Positions 44,506 to 53,492 of a stretch of 64,000 nucleotides of DNA are shown piece by piece. The DNA is from Bacteroidota bacterium (GTDB lineage Bacteria; Bacteroidota; Bacteroidia; Flavobacteriales; Weeksellaceae): contig JAHIQD010000003.1 in the NCBI GenBank assembly GCA_018902795.1, forward strand, positions 174,656 to 238,655. Reading direction: 5' to 3'. The stretch's first letter is position 1; each line of letters begins with the position of its first letter. The notes beneath the pieces are model-generated. The model was not told where the DNA came from. It saw only the letters and a program-made list of their open reading frames with translations, and searched no databases. Made by a program: the position numbers and the translations under genes.

Positions 44506-45162
44506 ATGAAAATATCACTTATTGGCGCTACAGGTTTTGTAGGAAACGCCATTCTCAACGAACTTTTAGAAAGAAACTATGAGGTAAATGCCATCGCAAG
44601 GAATACGGATAAGCTCACCATTGAAAACGAAAACCTTCATAAAAACAGCATTGATATCTTCAACCAAAATGATTTGGCCGAAGCGGTAAAAGGCAGCGAT
44701 GCAGTCATCAGCGCTTACAATCCGGGCTGGACCAACCCAAATATTCATGAAGAATATCTTAAAGGTGCGGAATCTATTCAAAATGCGGTGGAAAATTCAG
44801 GCGTAAAAAAACTCATCGTCATCGGTGGCGCCGGAACTTTACAAATTGACGGGAATTATATTGTGGACGGACCGGACTTTCCTAAAGAAATTTATCCTGC
44901 AGCAAGCGCTGTGAAAAAATATTTCGTTGAGAATCTTTCAAGAAACCAAACTTTGGATTGGGAATTCTTCAGCCCGGCAATAGAAATGAACATGTTCAGT
45001 GAAGACCAGGCCAAAACCGGAAATTACCGTTTGGCGACGGACTCACCTGTTTTTGATAAGGAAGGACGTTCAAGACATTCAGTTCAGGATTTAGCCGTAG
45101 CCATAGTAGATGAAATCGAAAACAAAAAGTTCAATCATCAGATTTTCACGGCTGCTTATTAA
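44506..45162 (+). CDS. NAD(P)-binding NmrA/YwnB-like oxidoreductase
   Basis: 218 residues. Rossmann fold with LIGATGFVGNAILNELLERNYEV, an atypical SDR without the classical YxxxK active site. Such proteins bind NAD(P) and act as flavin reductases or redox sensors. VIGGAGTLQIDG and DWEFFSPAIEM match the YwnB/NmrA branch. Followed 40 bases later by the LLM flavin enzyme and probably co-transcribed with it. Confidence 0.88.
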   Translation: MKISLIGATGFVGNAILNELLERNYEVNAIARNTDKLTIENENLHKNSIDIFNQNDLAEAVKGSDAVISAYNPGWTNPNIHEEYLKGAESIQNAVENSGVKKLIVIGGAGTLQIDGNYIVDGPDFPKEIYPAASAVKKYFVENLSRNQTLDWEFFSPAIEMNMFSEDQAKTGNYRLATDSPVFDKEGRSRHSVQDLAVAIVDEIENKKFNHQIFTAAY

Positions 45163-45202
45163 TTTGGTTAAATAATTTCTTACCAAGCTCAAACCTTTTT
45201 AC

Positions 45203-46249
45203 ATGACAAAATTAGAATTTGGCTTAATGACTTTTGCTGACATGGAACCGGAAACGGTTCCGGGCAAAGGAATCAACGCCCACCAAAGAATACAGAATCT
45301 TTTAGAAGAAATAAAACTGGCCGATGAATTGGGCATTGATGTTTTCGGCATTGGTGAACACCACCGTCCGGATTACGCAGTTTCCTCGCCAACAACAGTT
45401 CTAGCGGCTGCAGCTGCGGTCACGAAAAACATTAAACTGACGAGTGCCGTGACCGTTTTAAGCTCAGAAGATCCGGTTCGCGTCTATCAGCAGTTTGCAA
45501 CGGTGGATGCCATTTCCGACGGAAGAGCAGAAATTATGGCCGGGCGAGGTTCTTTCATTGAGTCATTTCCTTTGTTCGGATTTGATTTGAATGATTATAA
45601 CGAACTTTTCGATGAAAAACTGGATCTTTTACTTAAAATAAATAAAGAGGAAAAAATCTCATGGAGCGGAAATCTACGGGCTCCAATTCATGATTTAGGA
45701 GTTTATCCGCGGGCATTAAACGGTGAAATTCCGGTTTGGTTGGCAGCGGGCGGAACTCCGGCTTCTGCAGTGAGAGCTGCAAAACTTCATCTCCCTTTGA
45801 TGCTTGCAATTATTGGCGGAATGCCCCGTCAATTCACCCCTTTCATCAATCTTTATAAAAAATCAGCGCTTGAAAACGGCGTAAAACCAGAAGATTTGCA
45901 GGTGGGAATCAACAATCACATGTTTGTAGGTCTGGATGGCGAAAAAGCGGCAGATGATTTCTTCCCTTATTATGCGCAAATGATGGACCGCGTTGGTAAG
46001 AGCCGCGGTTGGCATCCGATGACCCGCGAACAGTTCGAATACATGCGCGGTCCTGAAGGTTCCTTAATGGTGGGAAGTGTAGAGCAGGTAGTGGAAAAAC
46101 TCATTTATGAATATGAGCTTTTCGGATTCACCCGGTTTTTTGCGCAGGCAAGTTTGGGATTTGTTCCGCATGAACTCACGATGAAATCTATTGAACTTTT
46201 CGCAACCCAGGTTATTCCGGAGGTAAAAAGAAGGTTGGGCGTAAATTAA
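45203..46249 (+). CDS. LLM-class flavin-dependent oxidoreductase
   Basis: 348 residues. Bacterial luciferase-like TIM barrel: FGIGEHHRPDYAVSSPTTVLAAAA is the F420/FMN-site His region, then AVTVLSSEDPVRVYQQFATVDAISDGRAEIMAGRGS, the family signature. Reduces or oxygenates small molecules with FMNH2 or F420; FMN is likely because Flavobacteriia lack F420. The NmrA-like protein upstream could supply reduced flavin. Confidence 0.92.
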   Translation: MTKLEFGLMTFADMEPETVPGKGINAHQRIQNLLEEIKLADELGIDVFGIGEHHRPDYAVSSPTTVLAAAAAVTKNIKLTSAVTVLSSEDPVRVYQQFATVDAISDGRAEIMAGRGSFIESFPLFGFDLNDYNELFDEKLDLLLKINKEEKISWSGNLRAPIHDLGVYPRALNGEIPVWLAAGGTPASAVRAAKLHLPLMLAIIGGMPRQFTPFINLYKKSALENGVKPEDLQVGINNHMFVGLDGEKAADDFFPYYAQMMDRVGKSRGWHPMTREQFEYMRGPEGSLMVGSVEQVVEKLIYEYELFGFTRFFAQASLGFVPHELTMKSIELFATQVIPEVKRRLGVN

Positions 46250-46306
46250 AATAACGCTGTCACTAATTCAACTTGTAATTTCTATAACATAAAAATTGAA
46301 GCAATA

Positions 46307-47215
46307 ATGTCAAACATCGGATTAATTATAGAAGAAAAAGCCGCTGACATCGGTAACTTTTTGGTGGGAAGACTGCTGCCTTTCCGTGAAAAAAAAGCGG
46401 TAGGACCTTTTGTTTTCATCGATCACATGGGACCTGTCGCATTGAAGGATTATCAGAACCTCGATGTGGCACCTCATCCGCACATCGGACTTTCTACCCT
46501 GACTTATCTTTTTGAAGGATCCATTCAGCACAAAGACAGCCTTGGGAACAATATCGAAATAAAACCCGGCGCTGTAAACTGGATGACGGCAGGAAAAGGC
46601 GTTGTACACTCTGAAAGAACTCCGGAATATTTAAGACATACCGAAAAGCATCTTCATGGCTTTCAAATCTGGGTCGGACTGCCAAAAGATCTGGAACAAA
46701 GTGAACCCACTTTTCACCACACGGAAGCATCGGATATTCCGGCATGGAATGAAGGTGATCTTCAGTATAAATTAATTGCAGGGGAACTTTTCGGACGGAA
46801 GTCGCCGGTTCCTGTTCATTCTAAATTGTTTTTTATTGAAATTAAAAGCAAAACCGCACAGAAAATAAATATCGGAAAAGAATTATTTGGAGAAGTAGCA
46901 ATGTACGTGCTGGATGGAAATGTGAATATCGAAGGAAATACGTTTAGCGGAAAACAGTTGCTCATTGCAAAAAATGCGACTTTATGTGAATTTGAAATCG
47001 GCGAAAACGCAACCGTTTATCTTTTTGGCGGGGAACCTTTTGAAGAAGAACGTTTTATTTTCTGGAACTTTGTCAACTCAGATAAAGAAATCATTGAGCA
47101 GGCAAAACTGAACTGGCATCAGCAGAACCACGAAGCATTTCCTTTGGTTCCGGGTGACGAAGAAGAATTTGTACCGCTTCCGAAAGCCATCTTAAACTCA
47201 AAACTGTCTAAATAA
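46307..47215 (+). CDS. Pirin-family protein 2
   Basis: 302 residues. Bicupin with VAPHPHIGLSTLTYLFEGSIQHKDSLG and NWMTAGKGVVHSERTPEY supplying the metal His/Glu ligands. It differs clearly from pirin 1 (HPHIGL versus HPHRGF) and has an extra C-terminal ~30 residues (FPLVPGDEEEFVPLPKA). A second paralogue in the same block, 57 bases after the LLM gene. Likely iron-binding; function undetermined. Confidence 0.93.
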   Translation: MSNIGLIIEEKAADIGNFLVGRLLPFREKKAVGPFVFIDHMGPVALKDYQNLDVAPHPHIGLSTLTYLFEGSIQHKDSLGNNIEIKPGAVNWMTAGKGVVHSERTPEYLRHTEKHLHGFQIWVGLPKDLEQSEPTFHHTEASDIPAWNEGDLQYKLIAGELFGRKSPVPVHSKLFFIEIKSKTAQKINIGKELFGEVAMYVLDGNVNIEGNTFSGKQLLIAKNATLCEFEIGENATVYLFGGEPFEEERFIFWNFVNSDKEIIEQAKLNWHQQNHEAFPLVPGDEEEFVPLPKAILNSKLSK

Positions 47216-47357
47216 TTAGATTTCTGTTCTTTAAGCCTTAATTATCAGATCCGCCAAGGTTTTTATCTTTTCTAATTAACAATATCATGATTTTCAATAT
47301 AATGAATGATATGAAGCTGTTTTAATTTGTAACTTTATACAACAAAATACGATAATC

Positions 47358-48863
47358 ATGGAAGAAAAGAAAAAACTCACAAGACAGACCGGAGCACCCA
47401 TTCCGGACAATCAAAATGTACAGACAGCCGGACCCAGAGGCCCAATGCTGATGCAGGATTTCTGGTTCCTCGAAAAGATGGCCAACTTCGACAGAGAAGT
47501 TATTCCGGAAAGAAGAATGCACGCAAAGGGTTCCGGAGCTTTCGGAACTTTCACGGTGACCCACGATATTTCGCAATACACCAAGGCCCATATCTTTAAT
47601 GAAGTGGGCAAAAAAACAGAAATGTTTGCGCGGTTTTCTACCGTTGCCGGAGAACGCGGCGCTGCAGATGCAGAAAGAGATATCCGAGGTTTCGCCTTAA
47701 AATTTTATACTGATGAAGGAATTTGGGATTTGGTCGGAAACAACACTCCGGTGTTCTTTTTCCGCGACCCGATGAAATTTCCTGATTTGAATCACGCCGT
47801 TAAACGCGATCCCAAAACCAATATGCGGAGCGCCAATAACAACTGGGATTTCTGGACTTTGTTGCCTGAATCTCTGCACCAGGTAACCATTGTGATGAGC
47901 GACCGCGGACTGCCGCACGGTTACCGCCACATGCACGGTTTCGGAAGCCATACTTACAGTTTCATTAATCATGCTAATGTACGGCATTGGGTGAAATTCC
48001 ATTTCAGAACTCAACAGGGAATTGAAAATTTATCTGATGAGGAAGCCGCAAAAATTGTCGGTATGGACCGTGAATCTTCACAGAGAGATTTGTTTGAAAA
48101 CATTGAAAAGGGAAATTTCCCGAAATGGAAACTTTTCATTCAGATCATGACGGAAGAACAGGCGAAAACTTACCGTTTCCATCCGTTTGATTTAACGAAA
48201 GTATGGTCTAAAAAAGATTTTCCTTTGATTGAAGTCGGCGAATTCGAACTCAATAAAAATCCGGAAAACTACTTTCAGGATGTAGAACAGGCAGCCTTCA
48301 ACCCAACAAATATCGTCCCTGGAATCGGCTTTTCACCGGACAAAATGCTTCAGGGAAGACTGTTTTCCTACGGCGATGCACAGCGTTACCGTTTGGGCGT
48401 CAATCATTTTCAGATTCCGGTAAATAAGCCAAGGTGTCCTTATCATGCTTTCCACAGAGACGGACAGATGCGCGTGGACGGAAATTACGGCGCGACAAAA
48501 CATTATGAACCGAACAGTTACGGAGAATGGCAGGAACAGCCCCAGGTCAAAGAACCGCCGCTGGAATTGTCCGGAGACGCGTATGCTCACAATTTCCGGG
48601 ATGATGATGAAGATTATTTCACCCAGCCTGGAGATTTGTTCAGAATTATTAAAGCCGACGGAAAAGAGCAGGCACTGTTTAATAATACCGCTGCAAATGT
48701 AGGCGGTGCGGAAAAATTCATCCAGATCCGCCACATCAGAAACTGCTATAAAGCCGATCCTGAATACGGAGAAGGCGTAGCAAAAGCACTTGGATTAGAC
48801 ATGCTGGAAGTTTTTAACTTCGATATGGCTCCTTACGATCAGTGGGCACCGGGAAAATCTTAA
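47358..48863 (+). CDS. katA: Catalase (haem, monofunctional)
   Basis: Breaks down hydrogen peroxide. 501 residues, small-subunit clade. Distal His in FARFSTVAGERGAADAERDIRGFALKFY neighbourhood (RRMHAKGSGAFGTF), Asn in DLVGNNTPVFFFRDP and proximal Tyr in RLFSYGDAQRYRLG are all present. TAACTTTA (47330-47337) is a plausible -7 element. No OxyR gene is adjacent. Own terminator; downstream OsmC gives a peroxide-defence context. Confidence 0.97.
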   Translation: MEEKKKLTRQTGAPIPDNQNVQTAGPRGPMLMQDFWFLEKMANFDREVIPERRMHAKGSGAFGTFTVTHDISQYTKAHIFNEVGKKTEMFARFSTVAGERGAADAERDIRGFALKFYTDEGIWDLVGNNTPVFFFRDPMKFPDLNHAVKRDPKTNMRSANNNWDFWTLLPESLHQVTIVMSDRGLPHGYRHMHGFGSHTYSFINHANVRHWVKFHFRTQQGIENLSDEEAAKIVGMDRESSQRDLFENIEKGNFPKWKLFIQIMTEEQAKTYRFHPFDLTKVWSKKDFPLIEVGEFELNKNPENYFQDVEQAAFNPTNIVPGIGFSPDKMLQGRLFSYGDAQRYRLGVNHFQIPVNKPRCPYHAFHRDGQMRVDGNYGATKHYEPNSYGEWQEQPQVKEPPLELSGDAYAHNFRDDDEDYFTQPGDLFRIIKADGKEQALFNNTAANVGGAEKFIQIRHIRNCYKADPEYGEGVAKALGLDMLEVFNFDMAPYDQWAPGKS

Positions 48864-48875
48864 ATTTGAAAAACG

Positions 48876-48908
48876 AAGTGGAAAATTAAATTGATTTTCC
48901 ACTTTTTA
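48876..48908 (+). terminator. Intrinsic terminator after the catalase gene
   Basis: AAGTGGAAAAT (48876-48886) pairs with ATTTTCCACTT (48894-48904), then T residues. Confidence 0.88.
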
Positions 48909-48979
48909 TTCATGAATTTTAAAAGATAAAAAATAGTGCCGGTGAGATTCCGGCGATGAATTAAAAAACAAAAATCATT

Positions 48980-49381
48980 ATGGGAGTTAGTGTAAAAGCA
49001 GTGCTGGGAACAACAAAATATTATACCGAAGTTACTGCAGGAGAAAATAAACTCATCACAGATGAACCGTTTGAAAAAGGGGGAGAAAACAAAGGTTTTA
49101 ATCCTTTTGAAGTGTTGGCCACATCACTCGCAAGCTGTACTGCAGCGACTTTGCGAAGTTACATCGACCGCAAACAGTGGGAAGTTGAAAAAATCAACAT
49201 TCAGGTAAATCTGGAAAAAAATCCGGAAACTAAAACGGCTGTTTTCACCAGAAACATCAGTTATGAAAATGCAAACCTGGATCATGAACAGTTCCAAACA
49301 CTTCATAAAGTGGCAGATACCTGTCCGGTGCACAAATTATTGAACGGAAATATAGAAATAAATACAAATTTTACAGAATAA
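48980..49381 (+). CDS. OsmC/Ohr-family peroxidase-like protein
   Basis: 133 residues. The two redox cysteines are in place: LATSLASCTAATLRSYI and VADTCPVHKLLNG. This is the YhfA/OsmC-like branch rather than classical Ohr. It would reduce organic hydroperoxides in the cytoplasm. Its stop overlaps the start of the GNAT gene by one base (TAATG), so the two are coupled. Confidence 0.92.
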   Translation: MGVSVKAVLGTTKYYTEVTAGENKLITDEPFEKGGENKGFNPFEVLATSLASCTAATLRSYIDRKQWEVEKINIQVNLEKNPETKTAVFTRNISYENANLDHEQFQTLHKVADTCPVHKLLNGNIEINTNFTE

Positions 49382-49665
49382 TGACAGAAATCAGACAGAG
49401 CAACAACGAAAAAAAAGGCGTTTTCGAAATTTACTATGACGGAAAAAAGGCCGGAACCATGACCTATACCTGGGCCGGAGAAGACAAATTTATTATTGAT
49501 CATACTGAAGTGGATGAAGCCTATAACAGGAAAGGTCTTGCCAAACAGTTGGTGTATGCCGGAGTGGACTATGCCAAAAAAAACAACAAAAAAGTGATTC
49601 CGCTTTGCCCGTATGCAAAAGCAACTATTGCTAAAAACAAAGAATTACAGGACGTTTTAGCTTAG
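49381..49665 (+). CDS. Small GNAT-like acetyltransferase (YidJ/YjdJ type)
   Basis: 94 residues. GNAT-like core with IIDHTEVDEAYNRKGLAKQLVYAGVDYAKKNNKKVIPLCPYAKATI, the short form with G-x-x-K at the acetyl-CoA site. Acyl acceptor unknown. Translationally coupled to the OsmC gene upstream. In other bacteria such small GNATs also travel with OsmC-like genes. Confidence 0.88.
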   Translation: MTEIRQSNNEKKGVFEIYYDGKKAGTMTYTWAGEDKFIIDHTEVDEAYNRKGLAKQLVYAGVDYAKKNNKKVIPLCPYAKATIAKNKELQDVLA

Positions 49666-49684
49666 TAATCATTTTTCATAGATT

Positions 49685-49722
49685 AAAAAACCTTTCAGTA
49701 GTTGAATACGGAAAGGTTTTTT
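49685..49722 (+). terminator. Intrinsic terminator after the OsmC-GNAT pair
   Basis: AAAAAACCTTTC (49685-49696) pairs with GAAAGGTTTTTT (49711-49722). Confidence 0.85.
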
Positions 49723-49754
49723 TTATGACAAATTCTGAAAAGTTTTATTCCGTC

Positions 49755-49798
49755 TCAAAGCAATGTCAAAGGAATGCCAAAGGAAAGTCAAAGCAATG
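49755..49798 (+). repeat. Four tandem copies of an 11-bp repeat upstream of the symporter promoter
   Basis: Units TCAAAGCAATG, TCAAAGGAATG, CCAAAGGAAAG and TCAAAGCAATG run end to end. They lie between the previous terminator and the symporter -7 element (90 bases away). The 11-bp period is close to one DNA turn, so a protein could bind the same face of each unit. Confidence 0.8.
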
Positions 49799-49887
49799 TA
49801 TAAGAGTAATGTTCAAAGACATAATTTCCCTTTCTTACGGTTCTGGAGCAGATTCTCAAATATTGTCCCCAAATTCATCAAAAAAAC

Positions 49888-49895
49888 TATATTTG
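49888..49895 (+). promoter_or_regulatory. Promoter -7 element of the sodium symporter gene
   Basis: TATATTTG matches TAnnTTTG, 21 bases before the ATG at 49917. Confidence 0.7.
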
Positions 49896-49916
49896 TGCAA
49901 CTTTAAAAAAAATATC

Positions 49917-51353
49917 ATGAATCCGTATGTGCTGTTGAGTATTATTATCGCCTATTTTGCAATCTTGCTTTGGGTCGCTTACCGAACCGGAAAAGGCAGC
50001 AACAACGAAAGTTTTTTTATCGGAAACCGAAAAAGCAACTGGATGCTCGTGGCTTTCGGAATGATCGGCACTTCACTTTCGGGCGTTACTTTTGTCTCCG
50101 TTCCCGGTGCGGTGGGCGCGGATAAATTTCATTATTTACAGATTACAATCGGCTATCTGATTGGGTATATCATCATTGCATACGTTCTTTTGCCACTGTA
50201 TTACCGCCTGAAACTCACCTCTATTTATGGCTATCTTCAGGAAAGAATGGGTGAAATTTCTTATAAATCCGGCGCTTGGATTTTCATTGTTTCGCGGTTA
50301 GTAGGCGCAACAGCAAGGCTTTATCTGGTAGTAAACATTTTACAGTTTTCAATTCTCGACAGTTTAGGAGTGCCGTTTATTGTAACAACTTTAGTGATCC
50401 TTGCCATGATTATTCTTTACACCTATGAAGGAGGGGTAAAAACCATTGTATGGACGGATACTTTACAGACCACCTGCATGCTTTTGGGCTTGATCATCTG
50501 CTCCGTTTACATGATGAACCACCTTGGCCTGAATTTCACGGAAAGTATTTCCGCAATGAACAAATTGGGCTATACAGAAGTTTTCAATACTGATGTTGAC
50601 AGCAAAGCATTTTTCTTTAAACAGATTCTGGCCGGTGCTTTTATTACGATTACGATGACAGGAATTGACCAGGAAATGATGCAGAAATCCCTTTCCGTAA
50701 CCAAACTGAAAGATTCGCAGAAAAACATGGTGGTTTTAGGAGTTATTCTCGTGGGAGTAATTTCTCTTTTTCTGTTTATGGGCGGATTATTGCACCTTTA
50801 CGGAACCACCGAGCATGTTGCAAGCTCAGGTGATCAGCTTTTCCCGGACATTGCGCTGAATCATATGCCGCCATTTATTTCCATTATCTTTATTGTGGCT
50901 TTGATTTCGGCACTTTTCCCAAGTGCAGACGGCGCGATGACAGCGCTTACTTCTTCCCTCTGTATTGATATTTTCGGGTTGAAAGAAAAACAGATTTCCC
51001 AAAAAGACAAAGAAAAGTTCAGAAAAAAAATCCACTTGATTGTAGCATTTGCTTTTTTAATTATGGTGGTGATATTTAAACTGATCAACGATAATTCCAT
51101 GATTGGTTTGATTTTAAAACTGGCTGGGTTTACTTATGGTCCGCTTCTGGGGCTTTTCGCTTTCGGTATTTTCACAAAGTTCAGAGTGCAGGACAGGCTG
51201 GTTCCTTACGTCTGTATCGCAGCTCCCCTGATTTCTTACTTTATTGATAAATATCAGGAAAACATCTTCGGGGAATTTAAAATCGGATTGGAATTACTGA
51301 TTATCAATGGCTTACTCACTTTTATTGGGCTGTGGCTGATTAGAAAGAAATAA
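49917..51353 (+). CDS. Sodium:solute symporter (SSS family)
   Basis: 478 residues, about 13 membrane helices, LeuT-like fold. I start at 49917 (MNPYVLLSIIIAYFAIL), since the in-frame extension upstream crosses the promoter and the 11-bp repeats. NESFFIGNRKSNWMLVAFGMIGTSLSGVTFVSVPGAVG and the helix with ITMTGIDQEMMQKSLS match the SSS signature. Uses sodium to import a sugar, sialic acid, proline or similar; not determinable. Confidence 0.9.
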   Translation: MNPYVLLSIIIAYFAILLWVAYRTGKGSNNESFFIGNRKSNWMLVAFGMIGTSLSGVTFVSVPGAVGADKFHYLQITIGYLIGYIIIAYVLLPLYYRLKLTSIYGYLQERMGEISYKSGAWIFIVSRLVGATARLYLVVNILQFSILDSLGVPFIVTTLVILAMIILYTYEGGVKTIVWTDTLQTTCMLLGLIICSVYMMNHLGLNFTESISAMNKLGYTEVFNTDVDSKAFFFKQILAGAFITITMTGIDQEMMQKSLSVTKLKDSQKNMVVLGVILVGVISLFLFMGGLLHLYGTTEHVASSGDQLFPDIALNHMPPFISIIFIVALISALFPSADGAMTALTSSLCIDIFGLKEKQISQKDKEKFRKKIHLIVAFAFLIMVVIFKLINDNSMIGLILKLAGFTYGPLLGLFAFGIFTKFRVQDRLVPYVCIAAPLISYFIDKYQENIFGEFKIGLELLIINGLLTFIGLWLIRKK

Positions 51354-51369
51354 TTGACTCAAATATGTC

Positions 51370-51395
51370 ATCCGGGCCAAAAACCCGGATTTTTC
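51370..51395 (+). terminator. Intrinsic terminator after the symporter gene
   Basis: ATCCGGG (51370-51376) pairs with CCCGGAT (51384-51390), then T residues. Confidence 0.85.
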
Positions 51396-51448
51396 ATTTC
51401 CGAAAACCACCAAAAATTTGTAAATTCGCATTCAAATAAATCAAAACA

Positions 51449-52300
51449 ATGAGCAAAAGCATTGAGGAGCTGAAATCTCTTACAACACAGATCAGAAGAG
51501 ACATTTTAAGAATGGTTCACGCCGTGAATTCCGGTCACCCAGGTGGAAGTTTGGGATGTACAGAATACTTCACCGCACTGTACGGGAAAGTTTTGAACTA
51601 CAAATTGCCTTTCACCATGGAAGGTAAAAATGAAGATCTTTTCTTCCTTTCCAACGGACACATTTCTCCCGTGTTCTACTCTACCCTTTCCCGTTTCGGA
51701 TTTTTCCCGGTTGAAGAACTCGCTACTTTCAGAAAACTGGATTCCAGACTTCAGGGTCACCCTACAACGCACGAAGGTTTGCCGGGCATCCGTATTGCCT
51801 CAGGTTCGCTGGGACAGGGACTTTCTGTTGCGATTGGAGCTGCTCTTGGTAAAAAATTAGACGGTGACCAGTCTTTGGTTTACACCCTTCACGGAGACGG
51901 AGAATTGCAGGAAGGACAAATCTGGGAAGCCTTAATGTTTGCCGCCGCCAAAAAAGTGGACAATATTATTGCAACAATAGATTACAACGGAAGACAGATT
52001 GACGGTGATACTGAAGATGTATTGAGTTTAGGTGATTTACATGCAAAACTGGAAGCTTTCGGTTGGAAAGTGATCAATGAGAAAAACGGAAACGATCTGC
52101 AAACGGTGATCTCCACTCTTGAAAAAGCAAAAGCAGAAACCGGAAAAGGAAAACCTGTCGCCATTATTCTTCATACCGAAATGGGTTATGGTGTTGATTT
52201 CATGACCGGAACTCATGCATGGCACGGAAAAGCACCGAATGATGAGCAGTTAGACACCGCTTTCAAACAGTTGTATTTAGAAGCACCTGCTGATTATTAA
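51449..52300 (+). CDS. Transketolase, N-terminal subunit
   Basis: 283 residues equal to the TPP-binding N-terminal half of transketolase: VNSGHPGGSLGCTEYFTALYG, FLSNGHISPVFYSTLSRFGFF, GSLGQGLSVAIGAALG and the TPP motif LHGDGELQEGQIWEALMFAA...IDYNGRQIDG. Works with the C-terminal subunit encoded 67 bases downstream to move two-carbon units in the pentose phosphate pathway. Split transketolases are usual in several Bacteroidota. Confidence 0.95.
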   Translation: MSKSIEELKSLTTQIRRDILRMVHAVNSGHPGGSLGCTEYFTALYGKVLNYKLPFTMEGKNEDLFFLSNGHISPVFYSTLSRFGFFPVEELATFRKLDSRLQGHPTTHEGLPGIRIASGSLGQGLSVAIGAALGKKLDGDQSLVYTLHGDGELQEGQIWEALMFAAAKKVDNIIATIDYNGRQIDGDTEDVLSLGDLHAKLEAFGWKVINEKNGNDLQTVISTLEKAKAETGKGKPVAIILHTEMGYGVDFMTGTHAWHGKAPNDEQLDTAFKQLYLEAPADY

Positions 52301-52366
52301 TTCTCTAATTCAAAAAATGAAGCCGAAAGGTTTCAGGAGTAAAAACTCAATCTAACTTATCTTCTC

Positions 52367-53314
52367 ATGAAATATACATATACAGAAAAAAAAGATACAA
52401 GAAGCGGTTTCGGAGCCGGATTGGCTGAACTTGCTGATAAAAACCCTAACGTTGTTGCACTTTGCGCCGACCTCATCGGGTCTTTGAAAATGGAGAAATT
52501 CATTGAAAAAGCACCTGAAAGATTCATCCAGGTTGGTATTGCTGAGGCAAACATGATGGGAATCGCAGCCGGTTTAACCATCAACGGGAAAATTCCTTTT
52601 ACAGGAACTTTTGCGAACTTTTCAACTTCCCGGGTTTATGACCAGATCCGTCAGTCAATCGCTTATTCGAATAAAAATGTAAAAATTTGTGCTTCTCATG
52701 CAGGTTTAACGCTGGGGGAAGACGGCGCAACACACCAGGTTCTTGAAGACATCGGAATGATGAAAATGCTTCCGGGAATGACAGTAATCAACACTTGTGA
52801 TTACAACCAGACCAAAGCCGCAACATTGGCAATTGCTGATTTTGAAGGTCCTGTTTATTTAAGATTCGGACGTCCCGTAGTTCCGGTTTTCATTCCGGAA
52901 GACATGCCGTTTGAGATTGGAAAAGGAATCCTTTTACAGGAAGGAACAGACGTAACCATCGTTGCTACAGGACATTTGGTTTGGGAATCTTTGGTTGCTG
53001 CAGACGAGCTGGGGAAAGAAGGAATTTCCTGTGAAGTAATTAACATTCACACCATCAAACCTTTAGATGAAGAAATCATTCTGAAATCAGTAGAAAAAAC
53101 CGGAAAAATTGTTACTGCTGAAGAACACAATTATTTGGGTGGTTTAGGAGAATCCGTTGCGGCAATGCTTTCGAGAAAAAGACCAACCAGACAGGAATTC
53201 GTTGCGGTAAACGATACTTTCGGAGAATCTGCAACACCTGCGGAACTCATGAAAAAATATAAAATCGATTCTGCTGCCGTGAAGGAAGCGGTAAAGAGAA
53301 TTTTGGAAAAGTAA
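52367..53314 (+). CDS. Transketolase, C-terminal subunit
   Basis: 315 residues: the Pyr domain (GAGLAELADKNPNVVALCADLIGS, with the catalytic Glu in FIQVGIAEANMMGIAAGL and ASHAGLTLGEDGATHQVLEDIGMM) and the C-terminal transketolase domain (TIKPLDEEIILKSVEKTGKIVTAEEHNYLGGLGESVAAML). Completes the enzyme with the subunit encoded upstream; the gene pair ends in a terminator. Confidence 0.95.
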   Translation: MKYTYTEKKDTRSGFGAGLAELADKNPNVVALCADLIGSLKMEKFIEKAPERFIQVGIAEANMMGIAAGLTINGKIPFTGTFANFSTSRVYDQIRQSIAYSNKNVKICASHAGLTLGEDGATHQVLEDIGMMKMLPGMTVINTCDYNQTKAATLAIADFEGPVYLRFGRPVVPVFIPEDMPFEIGKGILLQEGTDVTIVATGHLVWESLVAADELGKEGISCEVINIHTIKPLDEEIILKSVEKTGKIVTAEEHNYLGGLGESVAAMLSRKRPTRQEFVAVNDTFGESATPAELMKKYKIDSAAVKEAVKRILEK

Positions 53315-53334
53315 TTTCTTTTAAATTATAGATT

Positions 53335-53361
53335 AAAACACGCTTTACGGCGTGTTTTTTT
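53335..53361 (+). terminator. Intrinsic terminator after the transketolase genes
   Basis: AAAACACGC pairs with GCGTGTTTT around TTTACG, then T residues. Confidence 0.85.
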
Positions 53362-53492
53362 ATTTAAGTTAGTCATACAAAATATCTAAATTCAAAATTA
53401 ATAAACAAAAAATCCTACAATTCCCCTTAAATGTCCTAAAATCCAATCTGCAATTAAGATATTTTCGTCAGTCATAATTAAATTAATAAAAA

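Noticed and set aside
49725..49916. 64-residue N-terminal extension of the sodium symporter
   Set aside because: It crosses the 11-bp repeats and the TATATTTG promoter; the family start is the ATG at 49917.
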